Of a stretch of 59,631 bases of DNA, positions 1 through 9,400 are shown piece by piece. Source of the DNA: a virus. The stretch is from positions 1 through 59,631 of IMG/VR virus record IMGVR_UViG_3300042991_000725; one strand, 5' to 3'. The position numbers and the translations under genes are program-made. A model generated the notes under the pieces. The model was given only the letters and a program-made list of their open reading frames with translations. It had not been told where the DNA came from and did not search any database. Every line of letters starts with the position of its first letter. Positions within the stretch are counted from its first letter, which is position 1.

Positions 1-342
1 GGTTATGACGCAGCAAAAACAGCCGCGCAAGCTGGCGACGCAATGACGCTTATTGCAGGTTATGACGCAGCAAAAACAGCCGCGCAAGCTGGCGACGCAA
101 TGACGCTTATTGCAGGTTATGACGCAGCAAAAACAGCCGCGCAAGCTGGCGACGCAATGACGCTTATTGCAGGTTATGACGCAGCAAAAACAGCCGCGCA
201 AGCTGGCGACGCAATGACGCTTATTGCGGGTTATGACGCAGCAAAAACAGCCGCGCAAGCTGGCGACGCAATGACGCTTACCGTAGGTTATGACGCAGCA
301 AAAACAGCCTCGCAAGCTGGCGACGAAATGGACTTGGTAGAT
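1..342 (+). repeat. 57-bp in-frame tandem repeat, five copies plus one degenerate
   Basis: Units begin at 1, 58, 115, 172, 229 and 286, exactly 57 bases (19 codons) apart. The first five differ by very few bases (for example a/g in the codon before GGT at the fifth). The sixth has substitutions (TVG for IAG, S for A, E for A) and leads into unique sequence. Near identity at silent positions means recent duplication or gene-conversion-like homogenisation. The array continues upstream beyond the window, so the copy number is unknown and could be collapsed in assembly. Confidence 0.95.
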
Positions 343-501
343 TCCCCAAACTCAAAGGCAATTGCTCTAATCAAAGTCGGTGCGCCAAAAGTTGTTGCTT
401 CTGCAGACGGGAAAACTCTCACTCTTAAGACTGCAGGAGATGTAACTATTGCCACGCTTACTACAGCAGACAGTCTTACTTGGACATTAACGGTGGTATA
501 A
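1..501 (+). CDS. Repeat-containing phage structural protein, 5' end missing
   Basis: The reading frame is open from base 1, so the gene starts before the window; only the last 166 codons are visible. The visible part begins with five nearly identical 19-residue repeats (GYDAAKTAAQAGDAMTLIA) and a sixth diverged copy, rich in Ala and polar residues. It ends in about 55 residues with alternating hydrophobic and polar positions that look beta-stranded (VVASADGKTLTLKTAGDV, then TLTVV). Ala-rich repeats of this kind are common in phage virion proteins such as fibres and decoration proteins. The gene abuts the next one (TAA then ATG). Position just before head-completion genes fits a virion role. 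Exact function unknown. Confidence 0.75.
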   Translation, partial: GYDAAKTAAQAGDAMTLIAGYDAAKTAAQAGDAMTLIAGYDAAKTAAQAGDAMTLIAGYDAAKTAAQAGDAMTLIAGYDAAKTAAQAGDAMTLTVGYDAAKTASQAGDEMDLVDSPNSKAIALIKVGAPKVVASADGKTLTLKTAGDVTIATLTTADSLTWTLTVV

Positions 502-1506
502 ATGAGTGTAAATACTACAAAACCCAATGCGCTTGCATTTGTTAGTGGCGGTCTATACAATGACGTTGCCGCACTGGATGCTGCCGACTATACAACAACA
601 GAAGCCTCAAGAAACACAGATATGGCGGCTGCTGTAGTGCAAAATGCTTACGCCTATATTACAAGGGGGGTGTCAAGAACCGGCACATTGTCTGGTGGAG
701 GGTCTTCTCCATCTACTCCGACGATTTCTATAGATTCGTCTACCGGGACTGTAACTATAACAGGGACTGATGCTGGGACAACAAATACCCTGTATTACAA
801 GTCGGCGTCTACTGCTGCGTGGACGAGTGGCGGGACCAGAACTGGCAACGGAATAATAGCAAGGCCGTCTGGGTTGTCTAATTATACCGCCTATTATTTT
901 GTTGTAGTTTCTGTATTGGGGAACTGTTCGTCTATGGTTTCAAATTTGGTTACATATTCAATTACTACATGTACATTGCCAAGTGCTGGTACGTATGTGA
1001 CCGACGAAATTGTTGAAACATATCAGGATGCTATTGATGCGCTTATTTCAGATATGGGGAGAACAGTTACTTTGAACATGCTGCCATCTGTTATTAAGTG
1101 TCCAAATTGTATATTGGAGAGAGTGGGACAAAAATGGAAGTCGCTTGGCAGATACAACCCTTCAAATCCTAATCCAGTTGGGGGGGCTCTTAATAAAATA
1201 TTTGTAGAGGGTGTGTGTCCGGTATGCAGTGGGTCTGCTACCATTGCCACAGTACAGACTCACGAACTTAAAGGATTGATACAATGGGGTCCAAAAGAAA
1301 TTGAGTCCGATATTGAAGGGCGGAATTTAATCAATATTTGTAGAGTCAAGTGTCTGCAGTCGTGTCATGAATCTTACATAATGAAGTGTATTGAAGCTGT
1401 TGTTGATGGGATCAGGGTCAAGCTTTGGAAGGTTCCGTCTAAACGGGGGATTAGAGATATTCGTTATATCAACAGTTATTGGGAACGTATAGACAACAAT
1501 GGCTAG
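502..1506 (+). CDS. Head-closure / head-tail connector-like protein with Fn3-like segment and zinc ribbon
   Basis: 334 aa. Three parts are visible. An N-terminal segment of about 65 residues is followed by a Ser/Thr/Gly-rich beta segment (about 66-160) with the Fn3-like pattern of repeated T-x-T strands and SNYTAYYFVV. After a CTLP linker comes a C-terminal domain (about 165-334) with CPNC and CPVC pairs (a four-Cys zinc ribbon) and a basic beta region ending IRYINSYWERID. The C-terminal part resembles the small beta-barrel head-closure or adaptor proteins that cap the portal. This is inference from gene order: the next genes are neck, terminator and tube. An Fn3-like module fused to such a protein is unusual. 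The start follows the previous stop directly. Confidence 0.55.
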   Translation: MSVNTTKPNALAFVSGGLYNDVAALDAADYTTTEASRNTDMAAAVVQNAYAYITRGVSRTGTLSGGGSSPSTPTISIDSSTGTVTITGTDAGTTNTLYYKSASTAAWTSGGTRTGNGIIARPSGLSNYTAYYFVVVSVLGNCSSMVSNLVTYSITTCTLPSAGTYVTDEIVETYQDAIDALISDMGRTVTLNMLPSVIKCPNCILERVGQKWKSLGRYNPSNPNPVGGALNKIFVEGVCPVCSGSATIATVQTHELKGLIQWGPKEIESDIEGRNLINICRVKCLQSCHESYIMKCIEAVVDGIRVKLWKVPSKRGIRDIRYINSYWERIDNNG

Positions 1507-2167
1507 ACCAAAAACTGTTTTTGGGAGTGTCAAGCTTATAAACCGAAGTAAGTTGCGCAAAATATTGACTGATGAACAGGCTAGAAAGATTTTGTCAGTT
1601 TTGGTTCGTGATATTATAGATTGGGAAATTGAATTGAAACCGTATATACTTGGGCTGGTTCAAAGATCTACCGGATATGAGTGGATAGCCACAGAAGAAG
1701 GGATTGGCCAATTGGGTCTTGAGCCAGATATAGACGCACAAGATGTTGTTGGCAATATTATCAAACAGGACAAAATTACTGTAACTATGAACAACACAAA
1801 GGCGGTTATGCATTGGGGGGATTACAGTATATTGTATGGCCCGTTGACTATTCATAATCTAACTAGAGGCGACCAGCTCGGCAAAGACGTTTCGTGGGTG
1901 AAGTGGGTGGACGAAGGAGACATTAATATCAGCGGTTATCATGTTGGAAAGAATGTTTATTATGGAGCAAGACCCGCTGGACGCGCAGAGCTTGGTTATA
2001 TCATGGGTAAGGGCGGGTTTTGGAAGATTAGGCCAAGGCAATTTATTACGGAAACAATACAACACAGCATTGACAGAATAAGATATAAAATGAAAATCAT
2101 TATTAATGCTTACTGGCGTTCTGTCGTAGGTGGTAGAGCTGCACGTATAGCTTTGACGGGGAGATAA
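1499..2167 (+). CDS. Neck / tail-completion-like protein
   Basis: 222 aa, overlapping the previous gene by 8 bases. The N-terminus is basic (MARPKTVFG) and helical; the middle is beta-rich with many Gly/Tyr turns (GYHVGKNVYYGARPAGRAELGY). The end is a basic helix (HSIDRIRYKMKIIINAYW). The ARPAGRAELGY-like loop followed by a C-terminal amphipathic helix is reminiscent of HK97-gp10-type tail-completion proteins, and the position between head closure and tail terminator fits. No catalytic motif. Assignment is by synteny and general look. Confidence 0.45.
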   Translation: MARPKTVFGSVKLINRSKLRKILTDEQARKILSVLVRDIIDWEIELKPYILGLVQRSTGYEWIATEEGIGQLGLEPDIDAQDVVGNIIKQDKITVTMNNTKAVMHWGDYSILYGPLTIHNLTRGDQLGKDVSWVKWVDEGDINISGYHVGKNVYYGARPAGRAELGYIMGKGGFWKIRPRQFITETIQHSIDRIRYKMKIIINAYWRSVVGGRAARIALTGR

Positions 2168-3042
2168 TGGCCACTATAAAACTGACAAATCAGATTTTGT
2201 ATAATCTTCAAGTTTATCTGGATAGGATGTTTTTGGAAAATGGCTATTATTATCCAGTTTCTCGCGGAGAGCTTCGTGGGACTTTGGATATGAGCCAACT
2301 TGAAGGGCAAACTGGCCTTAGCGAATATGACGATTATGCTGTATGGCAAAGTGCATTTAAACCTTGGGTTTATGAGGGTGGCGTCGATACCCCGTCTGGT
2401 CAGGCGGCAATTATGGCTCCATCGGGAGTATGGATAGATGATGTTTTTACAGATACAGGGTTGCATTACGATTATAACGGCGGCCGTGTTATTTTCGATG
2501 CTGCATTGGACGGCGATGAAACTGTTCAAATAGCAGGAATGACATTTAAGCAAATCTATGTGAATTTTCCAGAAACAGATCTTAGCTTATTGGATAAGAC
2601 ACAGCTAAAGAATCAAGACAATGTAAGCGATTTGGTTACATATCCATCTTCTCATCAGATTCAGCCTCCTGCTGTTTATATTGATTGGTTTGGAGACTGG
2701 ACACAGCCTTATCAGCTCGGTGGTGGGCTACAGCATGTTCAGAAGCTTTATCTGCACGTTTTTGCTGAGGATATGTTTATAGTTAATGATATTCTAGACA
2801 TCTTAATGAACAAGCGTCATACTGGGTTCACCATGGCCAATTGGAACACCATTCCTGAGCGTTTTGATGTATATGGTGATTTGGCAAGTACTTATAAAGA
2901 ATATTCGTATTTGCAGACCAATTATGCATACAAAAAGCTATATTTTGACAATGTTGCAATAAAAAAGATTTCTATCGATGGCCCATTAAAGAGGGCTTTG
3001 GTCGAAATGGAAACGCTGGCTTATGTGGCGTCTGCAGAATAG
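2167..3042 (+). CDS. Tail-terminator-like structural protein
   Basis: 291 aa; start overlaps the previous stop (TAATG). The protein is rich in aromatic residues and Asp/Gly turns and has no transmembrane segment. It sits directly before the tail-tube gene, the usual place for the tail terminator that stops tube growth and joins tail to neck. It is longer than typical terminators (about 130-200 aa), so it may carry an extra domain (about 60-130, with the WIDDVFTDTGLHYDYNGGRV stretch). Followed by a 123-base intergenic region with a promoter-like motif. Confidence 0.4.
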   Translation: MATIKLTNQILYNLQVYLDRMFLENGYYYPVSRGELRGTLDMSQLEGQTGLSEYDDYAVWQSAFKPWVYEGGVDTPSGQAAIMAPSGVWIDDVFTDTGLHYDYNGGRVIFDAALDGDETVQIAGMTFKQIYVNFPETDLSLLDKTQLKNQDNVSDLVTYPSSHQIQPPAVYIDWFGDWTQPYQLGGGLQHVQKLYLHVFAEDMFIVNDILDILMNKRHTGFTMANWNTIPERFDVYGDLASTYKEYSYLQTNYAYKKLYFDNVAIKKISIDGPLKRALVEMETLAYVASAE

Positions 3043-3057
3043 AAAGGGTTCTTTTTA

Positions 3058-3069
3058 GGTGTATATTAG
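3058..3069 (+). promoter_or_regulatory. Candidate phage promoter motif GGTGTATATTAG before the tail-tube gene
   Basis: The 123-base gap 3043-3165 contains GGTGTATATTAG preceded by a T-run (TTCTTTTTA). The same 12-mer occurs at 14056-14067 in another of the few long intergenic gaps, also after TTTT, and a close variant lies at 52297-52309. No matching -35 element is shared. Downstream is a strong ribosome-binding site (AGGAGGAG, 3152-3159) for the highly expressed tube gene. A 4-bp AGAA/TTCT stem with Ts just upstream could be a weak terminator. Promoter function is inferred. Confidence 0.5.
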
Positions 3070-3165
3070 AATAGAAGTTCTTGTACTTTGTAGTTCATAG
3101 TGTTAAGTTGAAAAGAACACAATTTTTTAGAATTATCTTAAAAGTAATTTATAGGAGGAGTTATA

Positions 3166-4275
3166 ATGGCGACTAATTCACGTTGTTTTTATGCGATCGA
3201 GTCAGTCAATATCGCCAGCTATGTGAAAGGGGCGAATCCGACAGGGTCTCAGATTTATGCCCCTCGTGGCGTGCAGTCGGCCTCAATAGACACTACATTC
3301 AATCTGGATCAAGTATTTGAGCTTGGTCAGTTGAGTCTTTATGATCAGCCGGAGCTTCAACCTGATGTAAGCGTTTCTGTGACGAAGGTTCTTGACGGCA
3401 CAATGCCTATTTATTTCATGGCAACAGACACAACCAAAAACTCTCTCAATGATTGTAATTCTAATAGACAAAGCCTTCTTTGGATGAACATATATCCTGA
3501 CACTCAGTCGGCGGCGTCTGGTACACAGCTTCAGTCTGTTATGTGTTCGGGCGTATATCTGGCTGATATTAGCTATACTTTCCCGGTAGACGGCAACTTT
3601 ACTGAAGAGCTGACGTTCGTTGGAAATGATAAATTCTGGTATGGAAAGAATATCGCTAATGGCAACGAGCCCGGAACTTATTCGTTTACGGTCCCTGCCG
3701 GCGATTTCGACAACACTGACGATGCGACTGTTATTGGTTCTGGCGTACAGCGCAGAGAGAATCTTAAGACTGAACAGTGCACATTCCCAACAATTATCCC
3801 GGGTATGACAGCGGTCAATGCGGCTACTACGCACACTGCGGCACAAGCAGCATTTGATGAGCATGTCCAGTCTATTTCGGTTTCGTGCAGCCTTGGCCGC
3901 GAAGACATCTTCCAGCTCGGTCAGAAATTGGCGTTCTACAAGTACATGACGTTCCCGATTGAAGTTACCACAACCTTTGAGTGTATTACTTCTGAGGCTG
4001 ATCAGATTAGCGCCGACTCTGCTTATGACAACTTGACGAATGAAACCATCAAGATCATTACCGATGATGGCTTCTGCATTGATTTGAGCAACAAGAACAA
4101 GCTGACCAGTGTTGCACTTGGTGGTGGAGATACTGGCGGCGGTAACTCAAGTACTACTTATACGTTCCGTAACTTCAACGACTTGCTTATATATCCTGTT
4201 GATGCCGATGGCGTTAGACAGACAGTGGCTGCGCACTCTTATAATACGATTGTTCAAAACGGCACTGTAGCGTGA
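3166..4275 (+). CDS. Major tail tube protein with internal duplication
   Basis: 369 aa with a strong Shine-Dalgarno site (AGGAGGAG, spacing 6). Two segments look alike: residues about 40-80 (VFELGQLSLYDQP then VSVSVTKVLDG) and about 235-280 (IFQLGQKLAFYKY then IEVTTTFECITSEAD). Both have a Phe-x-Leu-Gly-Gln motif followed by a beta strand ending in an acidic loop, as in tube-fold proteins. A two-domain tube subunit would give pseudo-hexameric trimers, as known for T5 pb6. GC and codon use look richer than the neighbours, typical of a highly expressed virion gene. It could instead be a different major tail protein; the position before chaperones and tape measure supports tube. Confidence 0.65.
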   Translation: MATNSRCFYAIESVNIASYVKGANPTGSQIYAPRGVQSASIDTTFNLDQVFELGQLSLYDQPELQPDVSVSVTKVLDGTMPIYFMATDTTKNSLNDCNSNRQSLLWMNIYPDTQSAASGTQLQSVMCSGVYLADISYTFPVDGNFTEELTFVGNDKFWYGKNIANGNEPGTYSFTVPAGDFDNTDDATVIGSGVQRRENLKTEQCTFPTIIPGMTAVNAATTHTAAQAAFDEHVQSISVSCSLGREDIFQLGQKLAFYKYMTFPIEVTTTFECITSEADQISADSAYDNLTNETIKIITDDGFCIDLSNKNKLTSVALGGGDTGGGNSSTTYTFRNFNDLLIYPVDADGVRQTVAAHSYNTIVQNGTVA

Positions 4276-4326
4276 CATAGTCGCGGTGGAAGAACCCTAT
4301 TGTTTTAATCTTTTTGTGAGGCGTAT

Positions 4327-5382
4327 ATGGGCGAAGATGGAAGTAGAGTTATCAATGCTCTCTTGGTTGGACAAATACCATTCGAAGTCAACCATGAGGG
4401 CTTTTTTTTTAGATTACTTAGTGCAAAAGACAGGGGAGTAATTAATCAAAAACTTGAGTTGGTGAAGAAGACGTTGAAGACGCAAGGGGCCATGTCTGAA
4501 GAGGAAATGCTTGTAGAGAATGTCAGGCGTGCCCTGTGGAGCGACTTGAAGGAAAGACAGTTTCAAGAACTTCCGAAGAAATTAGAGCAAATGAAGAAGT
4601 CAATAACATCTACTGGTGAGTTTTATGCCAGACGTGAACGTAGGATGATAGAGCGGTTGATAGCAAAGGCCGAAGAGACATTTGGCGAGATAAGTAAAGA
4701 CAGAGAATTGTATACTGCTCATTCGATAGAACGCTTTGTAGAAACGGAGAGAATAAAGCTTATTGCTGCCTATGCGATATATACAGGCGACAGACGCTAC
4801 TATAAATCTGAAGCTGAGGTAATATATGACGAGTTGACCGAAAATATAATAAAGAATATAAATGAAATATTGGGGATCTTTACTGTTGCGTCGATTCGCA
4901 ACGTTGCCAGAGATTCTTTTTGGTTTACAATGTATCTGAACGGGGGGAAGACTGCAGAGGGTGTTTGGGGGAAACCCACCATAGAACTGTCAGACGAGCA
5001 AATTCTTCTGCTTTATTGGACTAGGCAGTATGAAGCCATTTATAATGATACAGACTGTCCTCCAGATTTTGTTATAAATAATGATGAACAGTTAGATAAG
5101 TGGCTTGAGCAGCGCAAAGAAAAGAACGAGGTTGAGAAGAGGAAGGGCAAATACCCTGTGACAAAAAAGGCCAATATGAAAGTCGGCGCAACTCCATTTG
5201 ATCGTAGTGAAGTGTTTATTATGGCTGACAAAGATAAGGCTGGCGACATATATAAAATGAATGATAGGGCTATGCGTATTAGGATAGGAGGAGAGCAGAA
5301 AAAAATAGCCGAAAAAGGAACTCTTTCTGAATATGATTTGCGTGTAAAGGGCGGTCCAAAGGTAGAAATAATTAGTAAATAA
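4327..5382 (+). CDS. Tail assembly chaperone-like protein
   Basis: 351 aa, charged and mostly alpha-helical with long Lys/Glu helices (about 45-140 and 255-290), no signal or membrane segment. It lies between tube and tape measure, where gpG/gpGT-like tail assembly chaperones reside. Its opening (LLVGQIPFEVNHEGFFFRLLSAKDRG) has the feel of the N-terminal beta hairpin plus helix of such chaperones. RBS GTGAGGCG upstream. No -1 slippery heptamer was found linking it to the next gene, so it is probably expressed separately. Confidence 0.45.
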   Translation: MGEDGSRVINALLVGQIPFEVNHEGFFFRLLSAKDRGVINQKLELVKKTLKTQGAMSEEEMLVENVRRALWSDLKERQFQELPKKLEQMKKSITSTGEFYARRERRMIERLIAKAEETFGEISKDRELYTAHSIERFVETERIKLIAAYAIYTGDRRYYKSEAEVIYDELTENIIKNINEILGIFTVASIRNVARDSFWFTMYLNGGKTAEGVWGKPTIELSDEQILLLYWTRQYEAIYNDTDCPPDFVINNDEQLDKWLEQRKEKNEVEKRKGKYPVTKKANMKVGATPFDRSEVFIMADKDKAGDIYKMNDRAMRIRIGGEQKKIAEKGTLSEYDLRVKGGPKVEIISK

Positions 5383-5398
5383 TTCTTGGGAGGTGTTT

Positions 5399-5704
5399 AT
5401 GGATGATAAGAACGATTTGAATTTTGTGTTACAAAAAGCTATTAAGTCGATGTATGTGGATATTCTTAATGTGTGTGAAGATGTTTTTATAAATGAAATT
5501 GGGGCAGACAAGGAGAGGTGGGACAGAGTAAGGTCAAGGATTTTCGATATAGGGAATAATACGGCGAGGCGAGTCGGAGTTGTTGTTAATTGTTGCGATG
5601 TAAAACCAAAAATGACGCGGCAGACTTTTGTAAACGTGGATGGAAAATTAGTCAAGGTTCAAAACGGAACTGCTATTACAAGGGAGACTAAGGATGGAAA
5701 ATAA
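5399..5704 (+). CDS. Small protein between tail chaperone genes
   Basis: 101 aa from ATG 5399, chosen because GGGAGG ends five bases upstream; an in-frame GTG at 5393 would sit inside that site. N-terminal half helical (VLQKAIKSMYVDILNVCED), C-terminal half basic with VNCCDVKP and RQTFVNVDGKLVKVQ, which could be two short strands. Overlaps the next gene by 11 bases. Not recognised; probably part of tail assembly by position. Confidence 0.6.
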   Translation: MDDKNDLNFVLQKAIKSMYVDILNVCEDVFINEIGADKERWDRVRSRIFDIGNNTARRVGVVVNCCDVKPKMTRQTFVNVDGKLVKVQNGTAITRETKDGK

Positions 5705-6416
5705 GACTGACAAGGTTATCGAGGTGCAAGGGAAGAAGTATCTGCTTCGCGGAATCAGTGGTAAGCTTATGGATGAGGCTTCGCGTGTAGAAAAAATCAC
5801 ATTTTCAAACGCCTTACGAGAAGGGGCATTGACCGTAGATGAGGCCACAAAGATTTTAAAGGACAGGAAGATTGTTGATTCTGATTCTGATTTTGAATAT
5901 ACCCAGAAGCTTTTAGAGATAAGTAAGCTTACTATTGAGCTTTCCAATGCCTCCGACACCATAAAGCCAGACATTTTTGCCAAGATTAGTAATGTTAGAA
6001 CAAGTCTAAATGAATACAATTTAAAAATATACAAACTGTTAAGCAACACGGCCGAACATATGGCAAAAGACGCCGCTGATGCATATCTTGCTTCTAAGAT
6101 TATTTGTGACGAAAAAGGTGTCGTTATTTTCAAGGATATTGAAGATTTAAAGACTAGGGCTGAGATTGAACCGTTGTCTTTAGTTTTTATGGATTCTCTT
6201 TATTTTATCAAGAATATACCAAAAGACTTTGAAGCTGAATATCCCGAAAACAAGTTAATGAAAGAGGCCGGTTTTGTTCTTGATCAAGAGGCAGAGCAGT
6301 GGACAAAGCCCGGCGTGCAGCTTGCAGATGTCCCGGCTGTAGGTGTTGAGGTGAAAGCGAAGCGAGGTCGTAAACGCAAGGTAGATATTGAAAATTCCAG
6401 TAATACGGAGAATTAG
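5694..6416 (+). CDS. Tail assembly chaperone-like protein with AT-hook-like tail
   Basis: 240 aa. Starts with a beta-like segment (KVIEVQGKKYLLRGISG) then long charged helices, the usual architecture of small tail chaperones, and lies immediately before the tape measure gene. The C-terminus carries KRGRKRKV, an AT-hook or nuclear-type basic motif, similar to basic motifs in three other proteins of this window. Role inferred from order: keeps the tape measure soluble before tube polymerisation. Confidence 0.5.
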   Translation: MENKTDKVIEVQGKKYLLRGISGKLMDEASRVEKITFSNALREGALTVDEATKILKDRKIVDSDSDFEYTQKLLEISKLTIELSNASDTIKPDIFAKISNVRTSLNEYNLKIYKLLSNTAEHMAKDAADAYLASKIICDEKGVVIFKDIEDLKTRAEIEPLSLVFMDSLYFIKNIPKDFEAEYPENKLMKEAGFVLDQEAEQWTKPGVQLADVPAVGVEVKAKRGRKRKVDIENSSNTEN

Positions 6417-6432
6417 TCCGTAAGGAGTATTT

Positions 6433-9400
6433 ATGGCTTTTGGCGGCAATATTTTAGATATGCTCATTGTAGGGAAGGCTGACCATCAGTCTTTTTATAG
6501 TGAGGGGCTAAGGGCTGGCCAGACGGCCCAAAAAGGTATTAATAAGGGCATGGCGAGTGCCGCAGGTGCCGCTGACAATTCTATTGTTCCTATGAACAAG
6601 CAGTATAGAGACTTGGCTGTTGGTGCGAAAAGAGCCGAAGATGCCACTATGAGTTTTGCAGATTCTCTAAAAATAGTTGGTCGGCGTCTTGTCATATATA
6701 CTGTTGCTGTCCAAGCTATAAACGCGCTTACTAATTCGATCACTGCCAGCGTAGGGGCAATGAAAGAATTTGAAACTGAAATGTTAAAAGTTACGAAAGT
6801 CATGTCTATAAGCAAAGAAGAGGCGTTGAGTCTTGGCAAGGAAATTATGAAGTCGGCTGATGATTACGCTGTAAGTGTGGGTACGGCATCTAAGGCTGCT
6901 CAGGTTTGGGCTCAGCAGGGCTTTAGTGCGACAGAGACTGCGAGATTAACAGCTGAATCTCTCAAATTGACGAAAATATCTACACTTGATGCTGCCGAAG
7001 CCACTGAAGTTTTAACCGCAATAATGCAGCAGTTTAATATCCCTGTTAATAAACTTTCTGTTTCTATCGACGTGATGAACGAAGTGGCGGATCAGTTTGC
7101 AGTTACCGAAGAAGACATGGCTGAAGCTTTGCGTCGGGGTGGTTCTGCAGCTGTTGCAGCCGGTGTTAATTTTGAACAATATTTGGCTATGGTAACGGCT
7201 GCGCAGGAGCAAACACGACTTGGTGGCAAGATTATTGGTAACGCGCTCAAGTCTATTTCGGCGAAAGTCTATAGGCCGAAAGCGATTGATGTTCTTGAAC
7301 AAATTGCCGAGGTCCAAGTGTCTCTTGGCGATGGCAAGTTACGCCCTGTATTTAATATTTTATCGGACTTGGCATCTAAGTGGGATGAATTTACAGATAT
7401 CCAACGTCAAAACATAAGTAATACGGTTGCTGGAATCCACCAATATAATGTATTTAATGCATTGCTTCAGAATTTTGCAAAAACACAAGAAGTACTTAGT
7501 GCTGCAACCGGGGCTTCTGGTTCTGCACAAAGAGAGTTGAATAAAGTTACTACAGATCTTACTTCAAAATGGGAGAGGCTAAAGAATTCTTTGTATGAAT
7601 TCGCCGTTTCTGTTGGTGAAAGTGGATTGCTCACAATTATTAAAAGCATGGTTGATGGCCTCACTGCATTAACAAAAACAATCACTGCCCTTGATGTCGA
7701 TAAGTTGCTTTTGATTACATCAGTTGGAGGATTGGCGGTTCGTTTTGGAGGAAGGTTTTTAGCTCCGGTTACTAAAGCTACGCCAGCGGCTTATGGGAGT
7801 CTTGCCCCGAAGCAGAGTGGCTCATTTTTCCAAGCAGTAGCTTTTGAGCGTTCGGCAATGGCCAAACAGGGTGCTCATGGCAATATTTATTCAGCAACTA
7901 GGGGCTCTTCTGGCATTTCTGGTGTTCGTAAGGTAAGCAGTTATGCTGGTGGCAATATTATATTTAATGGTGCAGAGCATGTAAGTTCGGCGGGTGGTAT
8001 TGTAGATGCCGTTACAACTAGAAAATTGGGTTTGGCCAAGTTTGACAGTGCGGCTGCAGGGAAAGGTGCTGATATTACATCACTTATTAGAACGTCTGAT
8101 ATTCAGGCCGCATATAAAGTTGTGGGAATAAAGAAGGGGATATTGTCTGCATTAGACGATGAGTCTATGGCTGTTATCAAAGTTAACAAACAATTGCAGT
8201 CGTATCAAAAGCGTATTACTGACGGCTATTCCGAAATAGAATCTTTGACCAAGCTTGCTGTTAAAAAAGAAGAACAAATTGCGTCTTATCAAGACAGGGT
8301 TGCATATATAAAAAGTAAGCCGATGAGAACATTTAGAGAAGAGTCTCAGATAAAAGAGGATATGGGTAGGGCTATAACTCGTAAAAAAGAACTTGAAGCT
8401 GGCAATTTAAGGACCGCGGTATTAAATAAGCAGATTCCTATTCTTGAACAAGAGCAGTCTTCTATAAAAGAGAAAATTACCAATGAGACTGTTAAGAATA
8501 CCCAAAAGAGGGTAAAAAATGAATTTAGGCTGGCGGAGAAAGAATCTGTTGCTGCCAACAAAGCCGTTACTGAACAGCATAAGTTTGAAGATCAGCGTAT
8601 TCGCGAACAATTTAAAGCAGCGAAGATGAATGCATCGTTTATGGCCGATAGGCAGGTTGCTGTTAATCGAGCGTCTGTGGCCACATTGCCATATACGCCG
8701 TCTCCATATAGTTTTCAAGGGATGGCCTATAATGCGACTAATCGCTTAGACAAATCAATTGGATACAGACCGTCCAATACATATAGTGGCAGATTTGAGC
8801 GTAGATTTGGATCTTCAGTGGCTGGTGGGCTTGGTGGTGTTGGCGGATTTTTAGGCAGACACCCCATGTATGGCGTTGGCCAATTGGCCGGTTGGACTGG
8901 TAGAACTGCCGGAAATGTTGTTGGCGGTGCCGCATCAAGAGTAGGCTCTGTTCTTGGGCGTGGCGCAGGTGCCGTTGGAGCATCTGCTAGGGAGTTTTCA
9001 AAATTTAATTTACGTGGTGGATTAAACAAGTTGGGCATCGAGGGTGTTGGATTAAGAAGACAAGTATCTAGCCCCGGTCTAGCCATTGGCGGGACTATCG
9101 CTGCCTTTACTGCCGCTGAAAAAATAACAGACTATGCTAATGAGTCGGCTCCTGAATTAAAAGTTCTTGGAACGGCTGCGACTGCTGCCGCTACTGCATT
9201 TTCTCTAACTTTGAACCCGGCTATAGGCTTGTTGGCCGGCGCCGCCGTTCTTGCTGGTGATCAAATTATCAAGATGATTGATAAGCGTGAAAAGGTAGAC
9301 ACTACCGTATATGATGTTGGCAAAAAGAAGGCCAAAGAAATACAGATAAAGCGTTCCAAGGATATACAAGAAGCAATTGCTGGGGTAACTGGAGGCAAGG

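Noticed and set aside
1-342. Tandem repeats as a CRISPR array or attachment site
   Set aside because: The 57-bp units are contiguous, without spacers, and in frame within an open reading frame.
4327-6416. Programmed -1 frameshift between tail chaperone genes
   Set aside because: No slippery heptamer was found at the overlaps, and the frame relation of 5399-5704 to 5694-6416 is +1, with its own start codon available.
8727-9086. Pro-rich antisense ORF opposite the tape measure gene
   Set aside because: It is a mirror of the Gly-rich segment of the tape measure and has no ribosome site.
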